From Aurantiacibacter luteus (lineage in GTDB: Bacteria; Pseudomonadota; Alphaproteobacteria; Sphingomonadales; Sphingomonadaceae), in the NCBI RefSeq assembly GCF_001010945.1, contig NZ_LBHB01000002.1:744001-808000 (forward strand): DNA of 64,000 nucleotides, written 5' to 3'. Shown piece by piece: positions 10,008 to 18,350 of the stretch. A model generated the notes under the pieces. It worked only from the letters and a program-made list of their open reading frames with translations. It was not told the origin of the DNA and did not search any database. Position numbers and translations under genes: made by a program. Position 1 is the first letter of the stretch. The number at the start of each line of letters is the position of its first letter.

Positions 10008-10739
10008 ATGAAGGTGGTTTTCAGCCGCAAGGGGTTCGATTCCAGCGCAGGCGGCGGACCCTCGCCGATCGTGGACGGGCGCGCGCTCAGCCTGCCGATC
10101 CCGGCGGGGCGCGGCGCCTCGGCAACGACCTATGGCAGCCTGCGGCTGGGCGGTCACGCACGCCGGGCGAGCGGCGGCAAACTTTCGGGCCGCCATCGCT
10201 GCCATCACGATCCGCGCTTCCTGGCCGACGGTACCGCCATGCTCGGCCAGTGCGGTGCGGCACAGACCCACCTCGAGAACCGTGGCGTGGGCGCGGGCGA
10301 TACTTTCGTCTTCTTCGGTCTCTTTCGCGAGGGCGCGGCCGCCCCGCACCACCGGATCTTCGGCTATCTGAACGTGGAGGAAGTCCTGCCGCTGACGGAC
10401 GCGCCGAGAGGACGGGTAGCGGCTCTGGCGGAAGTCGGGATGCCGCACGCCATGGCGATGGAGGCCGGCAATGACGCCGTATGGCTCGGACGCGGGGCGA
10501 CCAATGCCCCGGCCTGCGACGCGCTGCGGCTGACGGTGCCCGGCGGTCCGTTGACTTTGTGGCAGGTGCCGGCCTGGCTGACGCAAACGGGCCTCAGCTA
10601 CCACGCTCGTGCCGATCGCTGGCTGCCCGATCATAGGCTGCAGAGCGTATCGCGCGGGCAGGAGTTCGTGGCCGATATCGGCGAGCGCGAAGACGCGCGC
10701 GAATGGCTGCGCGAGGTCATCGCGGCGATCGAAGCCTAG
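10008..10739 (+). CDS. Nmad3 (nucleotide modification associated domain 3) family protein
   Basis: The 243-residue protein starts MKVVFSRKGFDSSAGGGPSP. It continues with SLPIPAGRG, DPRFLADG, AQTHLENRGVGAGDTFVFFG and HHRIFGYLNVEEV. I recognise this pattern as the Nmad3 domain, a family predicted by comparative genomics to act in or alongside DNA base modification systems, mostly in phages and defence islands; no biochemical role is established to my knowledge. The gene stands alone between putA (divergent) and plsC (convergent, 4-bp overlap of ends). No neighbouring modification or restriction gene is visible. No signal peptide or membrane segment. Confidence 0.75.
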   Translation: MKVVFSRKGFDSSAGGGPSPIVDGRALSLPIPAGRGASATTYGSLRLGGHARRASGGKLSGRHRCHHDPRFLADGTAMLGQCGAAQTHLENRGVGAGDTFVFFGLFREGAAAPHHRIFGYLNVEEVLPLTDAPRGRVAALAEVGMPHAMAMEAGNDAVWLGRGATNAPACDALRLTVPGGPLTLWQVPAWLTQTGLSYHARADRWLPDHRLQSVSRGQEFVADIGEREDAREWLREVIAAIEA

Positions 10740-11416
10740 TCGTTCAGCGCGTTGATCGCTTCGTGGACCCGCGCCTCGATCTCGGCGCGCGGCAGGCCGG
10801 GCTCGATGACCTCGCCGAACTTCCAGGTGATCGTGCCCCGGCGCTTGAGGGTGCGATGATAGAGCGGCCCGCTGTCGACCGCGACCGGCACCACGGGCAG
10901 GCCGAACAGCTTGTACAGCGCGGCGAAACCCGATTGCAGCGGGGGCCGCGTGCCGTGGGGGACGCGGGTGCCCTCGGGAAAGATCACGATGGGCCGGCCC
11001 GCCTCTGTCGCAGCGCGCGCCTGCTTCAGCATCCCCCGCAGCGCCTTGGCCCCCTGGTCGCGCGCCACCGGGATGAGGCCGTAGGCTTTCCCCGCGCGGC
11101 CCCAGCCGGGAATGTCGAATAGCTCCGCCTTGGCGACGCCCGCCGGGTAATCGAAGGTGTGCGCCATCGCGATCGCCTCGAAGAAGCTCTCGTGCTTGAT
11201 GGCGTAAAGCACGGGGCGGTCGGGGCGCGTGCCGGTCTCCACGATGGTCAACCCCAGCAGGTTCTCGCAGCACCAGTGATGCCAGTCCGACCACCAGTCG
11301 CACAGCGGCTTCACCCAAGCCGGACGCACGTAGCTCGCCCCCGCCGCGCCGAAGCTCAGCACCAGCGAGCCGGCGTAAAAGGCGATGTAGAAGGCGATGT
11401 TGCGCAGCAGCAGCAT
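10736..11416 (-). CDS. plsC: 1-acylglycerol-3-phosphate acyltransferase (PlsC family)
   Basis: PlsC-type enzymes add the second acyl chain to lysophosphatidic acid in phospholipid synthesis. The 226-residue protein has an N-terminal membrane segment (LLLRNIAFYIAFYAGSLVL), the substrate block IKHESFFEAIA, where HESFFE stands for the usual H-x4-D with Glu in place of Asp, and the second motif VIFPEGTRVPHG. The Glu variant is common in alphaproteobacterial members. It lies 7 bp after the YdcF-like gene in the ftsE-ftsX-YdcF-plsC run and probably shares that transcript. Confidence 0.92.
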   Translation of the reverse strand: MLLLRNIAFYIAFYAGSLVLSFGAAGASYVRPAWVKPLCDWWSDWHHWCCENLLGLTIVETGTRPDRPVLYAIKHESFFEAIAMAHTFDYPAGVAKAELFDIPGWGRAGKAYGLIPVARDQGAKALRGMLKQARAATEAGRPIVIFPEGTRVPHGTRPPLQSGFAALYKLFGLPVVPVAVDSGPLYHRTLKRRGTITWKFGEVIEPGLPRAEIEARVHEAINALND

Positions 11417-11423
11417 GGCAGCG

Positions 11424-11951
11424 TCACTTCAGCGCCTGCAGCGTCCACACCGCCAGCCACTTGTGGTATTCGAGGAACAACGTCCACAGGCTGACCTCGG
11501 AGCGGACGGCGTCGCGCAGGATGGAAATATTGGAGGGCAGCTGGTCGGCCAGCTCCGCCGCGGCACGGCGCATGTGCCAGTCGGCGGTGACGAGGCGAAG
11601 CGAGGTATAGCCGCGCTCGTCCATCCACTGCGCCGTCTCGCGCGCGTTGCCGCGAGTGTCGAGCGCGTTGAAGCCCAGCGTCACGCAGCAATCCATCAGC
11701 CGCTGCGGCACGGCGAACTCGGCTTGAAACTCGGCCGGTTGCACGGCGGGATCCACGCCGGTGACCAGCATCTGCTCCGCCGCGCCCGATTGCAGCACCT
11801 CCAGCCCGCGCGCGATGCGCCCGCCGCTGCCGGTGGGCACGACGATGGCATCGGTCCGGCTGACCGGCGCGGGCCGCGGCAAGGCCACGGCAAACCACAG
11901 GAAACCCAGGGCCCAGGCGACGAGCAGGACGGAGATCAGACGGCGGAACAA
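11424..11951 (-). CDS. YdcF/SanA-like (DUF218) membrane-anchored protein
   Basis: The 175-residue protein begins with one membrane anchor (LISVLLVAWALGFLWFAVAL) followed by a DUF218 domain: DAIVVPTGSGGRIARGLEVL, MLVTGVD, TRGNARETAQWM and LVTADWHMRRAAAEL. DUF218 proteins such as YdcF, SanA and ElyC are linked to envelope biogenesis, with unclear chemistry. The only plausible start in frame is the TTG at 11951, located 15 bp after the ftsX stop. It sits between ftsX and plsC, an order I associate with sphingomonads, so an envelope role is reasonable. Confidence 0.82.
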   Translation of the reverse strand: MFRRLISVLLVAWALGFLWFAVALPRPAPVSRTDAIVVPTGSGGRIARGLEVLQSGAAEQMLVTGVDPAVQPAEFQAEFAVPQRLMDCCVTLGFNALDTRGNARETAQWMDERGYTSLRLVTADWHMRRAAAELADQLPSNISILRDAVRSEVSLWTLFLEYHKWLAVWTLQALK

Positions 11952-11966
11952 AGCGGTGCGGGCCCC

Positions 11967-12890
11967 CTACAACATCCGCCTGAGCGCGGATATCACGGTA
12001 TAGCGCGCCGTAATAACCGCCAGCACCATTCCCACAAGCGGGATTGCGCCGACCAGCACCCAGTCCGCCGCGCCCAGCCCGCCGCCCGCGACGAGGCCGG
12101 AGCCCAGATCGGCGAACTGCTGGCCCAGCACGAAGACCGCGGCCAGCCCCAGCAGCAGCCCCGCCGCGCCGCCCAGCGCCGCGTCAAAGGCGATCTGGCG
12201 CTGGAAGATCGCGGCGATCTGACCGTCGGTGCCGCCGAGGTGGTGGATGGTCTCGATCGTCTCGCGGTTGGCGCCGAGCGCGCTGCGCGCCGAGAGCCAG
12301 ACCGCCGCCGCGCTCGTCGCTGCCAGCAGCACGATCAGGCCGACCGCCAGCAGTTGCAGCGAGCGGATCGCATCGAACACGGGTGCGAGCCAGCTCGCCT
12401 GCGCGTCGATGCGGGCGGCGGGTGCCTGCCGGGCGAGGCCCTGGCGCATCTGCTCGAGCCGCGCCGCGGTGACCGGGCCGGACAGGCGCACGTCGATCAG
12501 CGCGGGAACGGGCACGCCCCCGTCCTCGGCGCCTGTGCCCAGCTCGCCCAGCCAGGGTTCGATGAGCGCGGCGAGCTCGTCATCGGGCACGCGGCGGACG
12601 GAGGCGACATCTTCGCGGTTGGCGAACCACGACAGCGCCCGCTCTGCCTGCCGGTTGCGCTCCAGCGGGGCGGCTTCGACCACCTGCACCGTCAATCCCC
12701 CGGCGATCTCGGCCCGCGCCCCGCCCGCCACGTTGGCGAGCGCGAGCCCGGCCGTGGCGGCCATCACCGTCAGCGCGATCATGATGGCGATCACCCACGG
12801 CATCGGCCCGGCGATGCGCCCGTGCTGCATCATGCGCGCGCTGTCGCCGAAGCGCGGGGCCCCCTTCCGGATGGGCGAGGGCGCGCTCAC
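11967..12890 (-). CDS. ftsX: Cell division protein FtsX
   Basis: FtsX is the membrane partner of FtsE and couples the divisome to periplasmic peptidoglycan hydrolase activation. The start is a GTG at 12890 that overlaps the ftsE stop as GTGA, giving 307 residues; the frame remains open far upstream through ftsE, but that extension is spurious. The first membrane segment is WVIAIMIALTVMAATAGLAL, followed by a periplasmic domain (about 60-160) and three more membrane segments (LLAVGLIVLLAATSAAAVWL; GGAAGLLLGLAAVFVLG; ADWVLVGAIPLVGMVLAVI). This is the standard 4-TM FtsX topology. Confidence 0.92.
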   Translation of the reverse strand: MSAPSPIRKGAPRFGDSARMMQHGRIAGPMPWVIAIMIALTVMAATAGLALANVAGGARAEIAGGLTVQVVEAAPLERNRQAERALSWFANREDVASVRRVPDDELAALIEPWLGELGTGAEDGGVPVPALIDVRLSGPVTAARLEQMRQGLARQAPAARIDAQASWLAPVFDAIRSLQLLAVGLIVLLAATSAAAVWLSARSALGANRETIETIHHLGGTDGQIAAIFQRQIAFDAALGGAAGLLLGLAAVFVLGQQFADLGSGLVAGGGLGAADWVLVGAIPLVGMVLAVITARYTVISALRRML

Positions 12891-13615
12891 GCTTCGGCTC
12901 GCTGCTCGCGCCGCGGCGGGTAGCGCAAGGCCCCGGTGGGATCGCTGAGCCGCCCCTTGTCGAGCCGCATGATGAGCGAATCCGGAACCTTGCGCAGCAG
13001 GTGAACGTCGTGGGTGGCGACCACCACGGTCGTCCCCAGCCGGTTCAGCGCCTCGAACAGACGCAGCAGCTTCACCGCCATTTCGGGGTCGACGTTGCCG
13101 GTCGGCTCGTCCGCCACGAGGATTTCCGGCCGGGCGATCACGGCGCGGGCGATGGCGACGCGCTGCTGCTCCCCGCCCGACAGCGTCTCGGGCCGGGCAT
13201 CCACGCGGTGCGACAGCCCGACCCATTCGAGCATGTCGGTCACCGGCTTCTCCAGCTTCCCTTCGCTCATGCCCGAGATGCGCAGCGGCAACGCCACGTT
13301 GTCGTAGGCGGAAAGGTGCGGCACCAGGCGGAAATCCTGGAACACCACGCCGATCCGGCGGCGGAATTCGGGTAGCGCGCGCCGTTCGGCGGTAATCACG
13401 TCCTCGCCGAACATCGAGATGATGCCGCGGCTGGGCCGCTGGGCGAGGTAGAGCAGTTTGAGCAGCGAGGTCTTGCCCGCCCCGCTGGCGCCGGTGAGGA
13501 AGTAGAAGCTGCCGGGATAGAGGGTGAACGAGACATCGCTCAGCACCTCGCGATCCGTGCCGTAGCGCAGGCCCACGTTGGCGAACTGGACGATGCTGCT
13601 TTCGGGCCCGCTCAT
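12887..13615 (-). CDS. ftsE: Cell division ATP-binding protein FtsE
   Basis: FtsE is the ABC ATPase of the FtsEX complex. The ATG at 13615 (MSGPESSIVQFANVG) gives 242 residues; an upstream extension of the frame is ignored. It shows Walker A (TGASGAGKTS), Q-loop (VFQDFRLVPHLS), signature (LSGGEQQRVAIARA), Walker B (ILVADEPTGNVD) and H-loop (VVVATHDVHLL). It is translationally coupled to ftsX through a GTGA overlap. It is divergent from the zinc-ribbon gene at 13779 with a 163-bp shared intergenic region that must hold both promoters. Confidence 0.96.
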   Translation of the reverse strand: MSGPESSIVQFANVGLRYGTDREVLSDVSFTLYPGSFYFLTGASGAGKTSLLKLLYLAQRPSRGIISMFGEDVITAERRALPEFRRRIGVVFQDFRLVPHLSAYDNVALPLRISGMSEGKLEKPVTDMLEWVGLSHRVDARPETLSGGEQQRVAIARAVIARPEILVADEPTGNVDPEMAVKLLRLFEALNRLGTTVVVATHDVHLLRKVPDSLIMRLDKGRLSDPTGALRYPPRREQRAEA

Positions 13616-13778
13616 CCTGCCCCAACTAGGGCCTTCGCCGGGCGGCGGGAAGGGCGCAGCGGGTCTGCTGCAGGTAAATATCGGACGGCGCTTGTGGAAA
13701 AGGTCGCGCGGCGGGGCCATGCGCGGGCCTGCCGCGCTTGTTGCATCGCGGTAGCGGGCGTAGGCATGGCCTTGGCAG

Positions 13779-14573
13779 ATGATCATCCAGTGCCCCGCCT
13801 GCGCGACCCGTTACGTCGTGCCCGATACCGCGATCGGCGTGGAAGGTCGCACCGTGCGCTGCGCGAAATGCCGCCACAGCTGGTTTCAGGACGGGCCCGA
13901 GCTCGAGCTGACGCAGCCCGCCGAGCCCGAGGCTCACGCGCCCGCAGCCGAACCTCCGGCGCCCGCGCCGCGCGCCGACCTTGTCGGCACGTCGTCGGCA
14001 CCCGAACCCGCGTCGCCGCCGCCCCCCGCAGCGGCTCGCACCGCTCCGATCGAGCGGGTCGAAATACCGCCGCCGCCGGTCGCCCGTCGCCGCTCGGACG
14101 AGGACGACGCCTCGCATTTCGATCACGGGCCGCCCTTCCGCCCGCGTCGCAACTGGCTAAAGATCATGACCTGGGCGGGCGCGATCTTCGCCGCGGTCGC
14201 GCTCGGCACCATCGCGGTGGTATCGTACTACGGCGTGCCAGACTGGGTGCCGGTCGAGCGCCCGACGTTCGGCGTCGCCGACCCCGACCTGCAGCTTGAT
14301 TTCCCACCCGACCTGCAGGAGCGGCGGACGCTGCCCAACGGTACCGAGTATTTCGGCGCCAGCGGCACCATCACCAACATCGGCACCAGCACGCGCGACG
14401 TGCCCTCGATACTCATCGTGCTGCGCGATTCGCGCGACCGCATCGTCTACAGCTCCGAGGTCGCGCCCCCGCAGCGCACCCTCGCGCCGGGTGAGACTGT
14501 AGCGGTGAACGAGGCGGTGACGGATATCCCCCGCTCCGCGCGCGAAGTGCAGTTCGGCTGGAAACCCGAATAG
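13779..14573 (+). CDS. MJ0042-type zinc-ribbon membrane protein with DUF3426-like tail
   Basis: The 264-residue protein starts with a zinc ribbon (CPACATRY ... VRCAKCRHSWF, Cys5, Cys8, Cys28, Cys31). It continues through a long Pro/Ala-rich linker (about 45-110), one membrane segment (IMTWAGAIFAAVALGTIAVV, about 130-150) and a C-terminal periplasmic domain of DUF3426 type (ASGTITNIGTSTRDVPSILI; ERTL-like turn APPQRTLAPGE). Proteins with this build often lie beside ftsE in alphaproteobacteria. Function is unknown; a link to envelope or division is only suggested by position. Confidence 0.8.
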   Translation: MIIQCPACATRYVVPDTAIGVEGRTVRCAKCRHSWFQDGPELELTQPAEPEAHAPAAEPPAPAPRADLVGTSSAPEPASPPPPAAARTAPIERVEIPPPPVARRRSDEDDASHFDHGPPFRPRRNWLKIMTWAGAIFAAVALGTIAVVSYYGVPDWVPVERPTFGVADPDLQLDFPPDLQERRTLPNGTEYFGASGTITNIGTSTRDVPSILIVLRDSRDRIVYSSEVAPPQRTLAPGETVAVNEAVTDIPRSAREVQFGWKPE

Positions 14574-14682
14574 CGAGCGAACTTCGCGCCAGCGCGCCAA
14601 TTCCCCGCTTGCAGCCCCAAAACCCTTTTGCTAGTGGCGCCCACCTACCCGGGCGGGCCACTGGCCAGCCCCCTCTCGATGT

Positions 14683-14769
14683 GCGGTCGTGGCGGAACTG
14701 GTAGACGCGCAACGTTGAGGTCGTTGTGGCCGAAAGGCCGTGGAAGTTCGAGTCTTCTCGACCGCACCA
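14683..14769 (+). tRNA. tRNA-Leu (GAG)
   Basis: The acceptor stem GCGGTCG pairs with CGACCGC and CCA is encoded. The D-arm reads TGGCGGAACTGGTAGACGC. The anticodon loop TTGAGGT gives anticodon GAG on a CAACG/CGTTG stem. The long variable arm (TGGCCGAAAGGCCG) is typical of tRNA-Leu. The T-loop is AGTTCGAGTCT. Length is 87 nt including CCA. Confidence 0.95.
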
Positions 14770-14835
14770 TCACTCCCTGCGAGCTCCGGAACTGCGGCTG
14801 CGCTCCATGCGTTGGGGCCGCAAAGGAGACATGAC

Positions 14836-15093
14836 ATGATCGGCAAGATTATCGGTGCGGCCGCGGGTGCGGCGGCTGGCAATGCGGCGCGCGGCGTTAC
14901 CGGCACGAGCGGGGCCATCCTCGGCGCGCTGGCGGTGCCGCTGGCGCGGCGCATGGGTTTTCTCGGGCTGCTCGGCGCGATTGGCGCGGGCTACCTGGTG
15001 AAGCGCGCGGCGGACAAGGGCGACCTCAGCCGCGATCCGGCAAGCTCGACCTCGCGTCCGGCCACGCTGAACACGCCTGCCAACGCCATCTGA
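14836..15093 (+). CDS. Small glycine-zipper-like membrane protein
   Basis: The 85-residue product starts at the ATG at 14836, which sits 6-7 bp after AAGGAGAC; an overlapping ATG at 14831 is out of frame. The sequence is rich in small residues (GKIIGAAAGAAAGNAARG; GAILGALAVPLARRMG) and has a hydrophobic stretch (FLGLLGAIGAGYLVKRAA), so one or two short membrane helices with glycine-zipper spacing are likely. The tail is polar. It lies just after tRNA-Leu and ends before a good terminator. I do not recognise a family. Confidence 0.65.
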   Translation: MIGKIIGAAAGAAAGNAARGVTGTSGAILGALAVPLARRMGFLGLLGAIGAGYLVKRAADKGDLSRDPASSTSRPATLNTPANAI

Positions 15094-15120
15094 CCTCGCG
15101 TCGGCACGCAGGAACGAAGC

Positions 15121-15150
15121 GGCCTCGTCCCACGCGGACGGGGCCATTTT
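15121..15150 (+). terminator. Rho-independent terminator after the small membrane protein gene
   Basis: GGCCTCGTCC (15121-15130) pairs over all ten positions, with one G-U, with GGACGGGGCC (15136-15145) around a CACGC loop. ATTTT follows. It lies 27 bp after the stop at 15093 and isolates this gene from trxB. Confidence 0.75.
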
Positions 15151-15245
15151 CGCATGCGCGGCGGGGATAGCTCCGCCCGGCGCGCTTGAACCGAATCGGG
15201 CAGGTTCCTAGGTCGTTGGCTCTCCCTTCGACGAAAGCGCCTGCC

Positions 15246-16220
15246 ATGACCGTCCACAAAACCCGCATGCTCATCATCGGCTCCGGCCCTGCGGGCCTCT
15301 CCGCCGCGATCTACGGCGCGCGCGCGGGGATGGAGCCGATCGTGGTGCAGGGCCTGCAGCCCGGAGGGCAGCTGACCATCACCACCGATGTCGAGAACTA
15401 TCCCGGCTTCGCCGACGTCATCCAGGGCCCCTGGCTGATGGAGCAGATGACGAAGCAGGCGGAACACGTCGGCACGCGGATGATCTGGGACACCATCGTC
15501 GATGTCGACATCGCGGGCGGCGGGCCGTTCCGCGCGAAGGGCGATAGCGGCGACGAATACGTGGGCGACGTGCTCGTCATCTCCACCGGGGCGCAGGCCA
15601 AGTGGCTGGGCGTGCCGGGCGAGGCAGAGCTGGGCGGCAAGGGCGTTTCCGCCTGTGCCACCTGCGACGGGTTCTTCTATCGCGGCAAGAAGGTGGTGGT
15701 GATCGGCGGCGGCAACACCGCGGTGGAAGAGGCGCTCTACCTCACCAACCATTCCGACGACGTGACCCTGATCCACCGCCGCGACGAGCTGCGCGCGGAG
15801 AAGATCCTGCAGACGCGCCTGTTCAACCATCCGAAGATCACGCCGCTGTGGAACAAGGCCGTCGAGCGGTTCGTGGCAGGCGAGGACGGCAAGCTCTCGC
15901 ATCTCGAACTTGTCGACACCGTCACCGGCGAGGCCAGCACCATTGCGGCGGACGGGGCCTTCGTCGCCATCGGCCACGCACCCGCGACCGAGCTGTTCAA
16001 GGGCAAGCTGGAAACCGACGATAGCGGCTACCTCGTCGTCGAGCCCGGCACGCCCAAGACGGCAGTGCCCGGCGTGTTCGCCTGCGGCGACGTGATGGAC
16101 CACGTCTATCGCCAGGCGGTGACGGCGGCGGGCACGGGCTGCATGGCCGCGCTCGACGCCGAGCGTTACCTCGCGGGCATCGAGCTCGACCTGGAAGGCC
16201 ACGCCGAGGCCGCCGAGTGA
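15246..16220 (+). CDS. trxB: Thioredoxin-disulfide reductase
   Basis: TrxB uses NADPH and FAD to reduce thioredoxin. The ATG at 15246 (MTVHKTRMLIIGSGPAGLSA) gives 324 residues, the usual size. The N-terminal FAD motif is GSGPAGLSAAIYGARAG. The redox-active CxxC is SACATCDGFFY (Cys137, Cys140). The NADPH-binding motif is VIGGGNTAVEEALYL. The C-terminal FAD segment is VFACGDVMDHVYRQA. It overlaps the MaoC-like gene by 4 bp (GTGA). Confidence 0.96.
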   Translation: MTVHKTRMLIIGSGPAGLSAAIYGARAGMEPIVVQGLQPGGQLTITTDVENYPGFADVIQGPWLMEQMTKQAEHVGTRMIWDTIVDVDIAGGGPFRAKGDSGDEYVGDVLVISTGAQAKWLGVPGEAELGGKGVSACATCDGFFYRGKKVVVIGGGNTAVEEALYLTNHSDDVTLIHRRDELRAEKILQTRLFNHPKITPLWNKAVERFVAGEDGKLSHLELVDTVTGEASTIAADGAFVAIGHAPATELFKGKLETDDSGYLVVEPGTPKTAVPGVFACGDVMDHVYRQAVTAAGTGCMAALDAERYLAGIELDLEGHAEAAE

Positions 16221-16675
16221 GCGAGGCTCTTTGGCTCGACGACCTGAAGGTCGGCGACAGCTTCACCAGCGGCGAGCACGCGATGACGGAGGCAGAGATC
16301 GTCGCCTACGCCAGCCAGTTCGACCCTCAGTCCTTTCACACCGATCCGGAGGCGGCGAAGGACAGCTTCTTCGGCGGCCTCGCGGCGAGCGGCTGGCACA
16401 CCGCGGCGATCACGATGCGGCTGATGGTCGAGGCGCTGCCCTTCGCGCGCGGCGTGATCGGCGCGGGCGGCGAACTGTCGTGGCCCGAGCCGACGCGCCC
16501 GGGCGACGTGCTGCATGTCGAGGCGAGGATCGAGGACATCGTGCCCTCGCGCTCGCGCCCGGGCCGCGCTGCGGTGGCCGTGCATTGCCGCACGCTGGAC
16601 CGGCACGGCAACGTGAAGCAGGACTTTCGCCCGCGCCTGATCGCCTGGTCGCGCGGGAGCGACCTCGGCGGCTAG
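16217..16675 (+). CDS. MaoC-like hotdog-fold dehydratase
   Basis: The 152-residue protein begins at a GTG that overlaps the trxB stop. It has the MaoC/R-hydratase core: YASQFDPQSFHTDPEAAKDS followed by FGGLAASGWHTAAITMRLM, where Asp and His of the FDPQ..H segment are the expected catalytic pair. GGELSWPEPTRPGDVLHVE follows. Such enzymes hydrate trans-2-enoyl-CoA or related thioesters; the substrate is unknown. Coupling to trxB has no obvious metabolic meaning. Its end abuts the convergent enoyl-CoA hydratase gene (4-bp overlap). Confidence 0.88.
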   Translation: MSEALWLDDLKVGDSFTSGEHAMTEAEIVAYASQFDPQSFHTDPEAAKDSFFGGLAASGWHTAAITMRLMVEALPFARGVIGAGGELSWPEPTRPGDVLHVEARIEDIVPSRSRPGRAAVAVHCRTLDRHGNVKQDFRPRLIAWSRGSDLGG

Positions 16676-17433
16676 AAGCGCGAGAAGTCGGGCGCGCGCT
16701 TCTGCATGAAGGCGGTGAACGCCTCGCGCGCTTCCTCGCTCTTGAGCCGCTCGCCGAACACCTTGCCCTCCGCCTGCATGACCGCGCCGAGCATGGCGGG
16801 ATCGCGCATCAGCGCCTTGGTCGCCTGGATCGCGCCGGGCGGCAGCGCGGCGATGCGGCTGGCGGCCTCGGCCACTGCCTCGTCCAGCTCGCCCGCCGCG
16901 ACCTGCCGGTTGACGAGGCCGAGCCGCAAGGCTTCCTCCGCCCCCATGGCTTCGCCCAGCGCCAGCATGGCGAACGCGCGGGCATGGCCCACGCGGGCGG
17001 GTAGCAGCACGCTGGAGGCGGCTTCGGGCACCAGCCCGAGCGCGGCGAACGGCGTCGTCAGCCTGGCGTCGTCCGCCGCCACGACATAGTCGCAGTGCAG
17101 CAGCATGGTGGTGCCGATACCGACCGCGCGGCCTCGCACACCCGCGACGAGCGGCTTGCCGAAGGTGCCGAGCAGGCGGATGAAGCGGAAGACGTTGGCC
17201 TCCTGCACCCGGTCCCCCGCGGCGAGGAAATCGCCGATGTCGTTGCCCGCGCAAAAATCCGCGCCCTCGCCGGTGATGGTGACGACGCGCACCGCGGCAT
17301 CGCCTTCGGCCCGCTCCATCGCCTCGACCAGCGCGCCGTACATGGCGTCGGTCAGCGCGTTCTTCTTGTCCGCGCGATTGAGCCTCAGCGACAGGACGCC
17401 GCCCTCCTCTTTGACGATGACGTGTTCGCTCAT
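16672..17433 (-). CDS. Enoyl-CoA hydratase/isomerase family protein
   Basis: This crotonase-fold protein has 253 residues and starts at the ATG at 17433, overlapping the tyrA stop (ATGA). Typical segments are LNRADKKNALTDAMYGAL, the oxyanion-hole loop GEGADFCAGNDIGDFL and a second oxyanion region VRGRAVGIGTTMLLHCDYV. FAALGLVPEAASS supplies one catalytic acidic residue (Glu). The usual first catalytic Glu is less evident, so an isomerase or a hydratase are both possible. It seems to be the last gene of a hisC-tyrA-hydratase operon, an odd metabolic pairing. Confidence 0.88.
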   Translation of the reverse strand: MSEHVIVKEEGGVLSLRLNRADKKNALTDAMYGALVEAMERAEGDAAVRVVTITGEGADFCAGNDIGDFLAAGDRVQEANVFRFIRLLGTFGKPLVAGVRGRAVGIGTTMLLHCDYVVAADDARLTTPFAALGLVPEAASSVLLPARVGHARAFAMLALGEAMGAEEALRLGLVNRQVAAGELDEAVAEAASRIAALPPGAIQATKALMRDPAMLGAVMQAEGKVFGERLKSEEAREAFTAFMQKRAPDFSRF

Positions 17434-18350
17434 GCCGTGTCCTTTCCGTGATCGGCGCGCCCGAAGTCGGGCCGCGCGTCGTCCTGTCCCTGCTCGACGA
17501 TGCCCCGGCGGATCGCACGGGTGCGAGTGAAGAGGTCGAACATGGCCTCGCCGTCCTCGGCGCGGATGGCGCTGCGCATGGCTTCGAGGTCGCCCATGAA
17601 GCGATCCATCATCTCCAGCACCGCGTCCTTGTTGTGCAGGAACACGTCGCGCCACATGGTCGGGTCGCTGGCGGCGATGCGGGTGAAGTCGCGAAAGCCG
17701 CCGGCGGAATACTTTATGACCTCGCTGCGGGTGACCTCCTCGAGATCGCTGGCCGTGCCGACGATGGTATAGGCGACGAGGTGGGGGATGTGGCTGGTGA
17801 CGGCGAGCACCATGTCGTGGTGGCCCGCGTCCATCACCTCCACCGTGCTGCCGAGCGCCTGCCAGAACGCGGTGAGCGCGGCGACCTTGTCCTCGGGCGC
17901 GCCATCGGGCGGAGTGAGGATGCACCAGCGCGCGGCGAACAGGCTGGCGAAGCCCGCGTCCGGCCCGCTGCGCTCCGTGCCCGCGACGGGATGTGCGGGG
18001 ATGACGGTATGGCCGGGCAGGGTCTCGGCCAGCGCGCGCGAGACCCGCTGCTTGGCCGAGCCCACGTCGCTCACCACCACGTCTGCGGAAAGGCCGGGCG
18101 CCACGGCGGCGGCGGCCAGCCGCATGGCACCCACCGGCACGCAGAGCACGACGAGGTCGGCCTGGCGTACGGCCTCGACAGGATCGTCCAGCACCTCGTG
18201 CACGAGGCCCCGCTCCCGTGCCCGCTCGCGCACACCGGCGTCGGCATCGAAGCCGATGGTGCGGACGCGGGGCAGGTGCTTCTGCACCGCAAGCCCGATC
18301 GAGCCGCCGAGCAGGCCGAGCCCGATCACGGCGACGCGCTCGAAGCTCAC
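17430..18350 (-). CDS. tyrA: Prephenate/arogenate dehydrogenase
   Basis: The enzyme oxidatively decarboxylates prephenate (or arogenate) in tyrosine synthesis. The start is a GTG at 18350 overlapping the hisC stop (GTGA), giving 306 residues. The N-terminal Rossmann motif is [16 protein letters not shown]. Downstream are [19 protein letters not shown], the substrate block [18 protein letters not shown] and a helical C-terminal dimerisation domain. No chorismate mutase domain is fused. HisC-type enzymes can transaminate prephenate or aromatic keto acids, so coupling with hisC makes sense for tyrosine and phenylalanine synthesis. Confidence 0.93.
   Translation of the reverse strand: MSFERVAVIGLGLLGGSIGLAVQKHLPRVRTIGFDADAGVRERARERGLVHEVLDDPVEAVRQADLVVLCVPVGAMRLAAAAVAPGLSADVVVSDVGSAKQRVSRALAETLPGHTVIPAHPVAGTERSGPDAGFASLFAARWCILTPPDGAPEDKVAALTAFWQALGSTVEVMDAGHHDMVLAVTSHIPHLVAYTIVGTASDLEEVTRSEVIKYSAGGFRDFTRIAASDPTMWRDVFLHNKDAVLEMMDRFMGDLEAMRSAIRAEDGEAMFDLFTRTRAIRRGIVEQGQDDARPDFGRADHGKDTA

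Noticed and set aside
6922-10011. Open frame of 1029 codons antisense to putA on the plus strand
   Set aside because: It is a GC-rich shadow of putA. The putA frame carries all catalytic motifs; the antisense translation has no recognisable domain.
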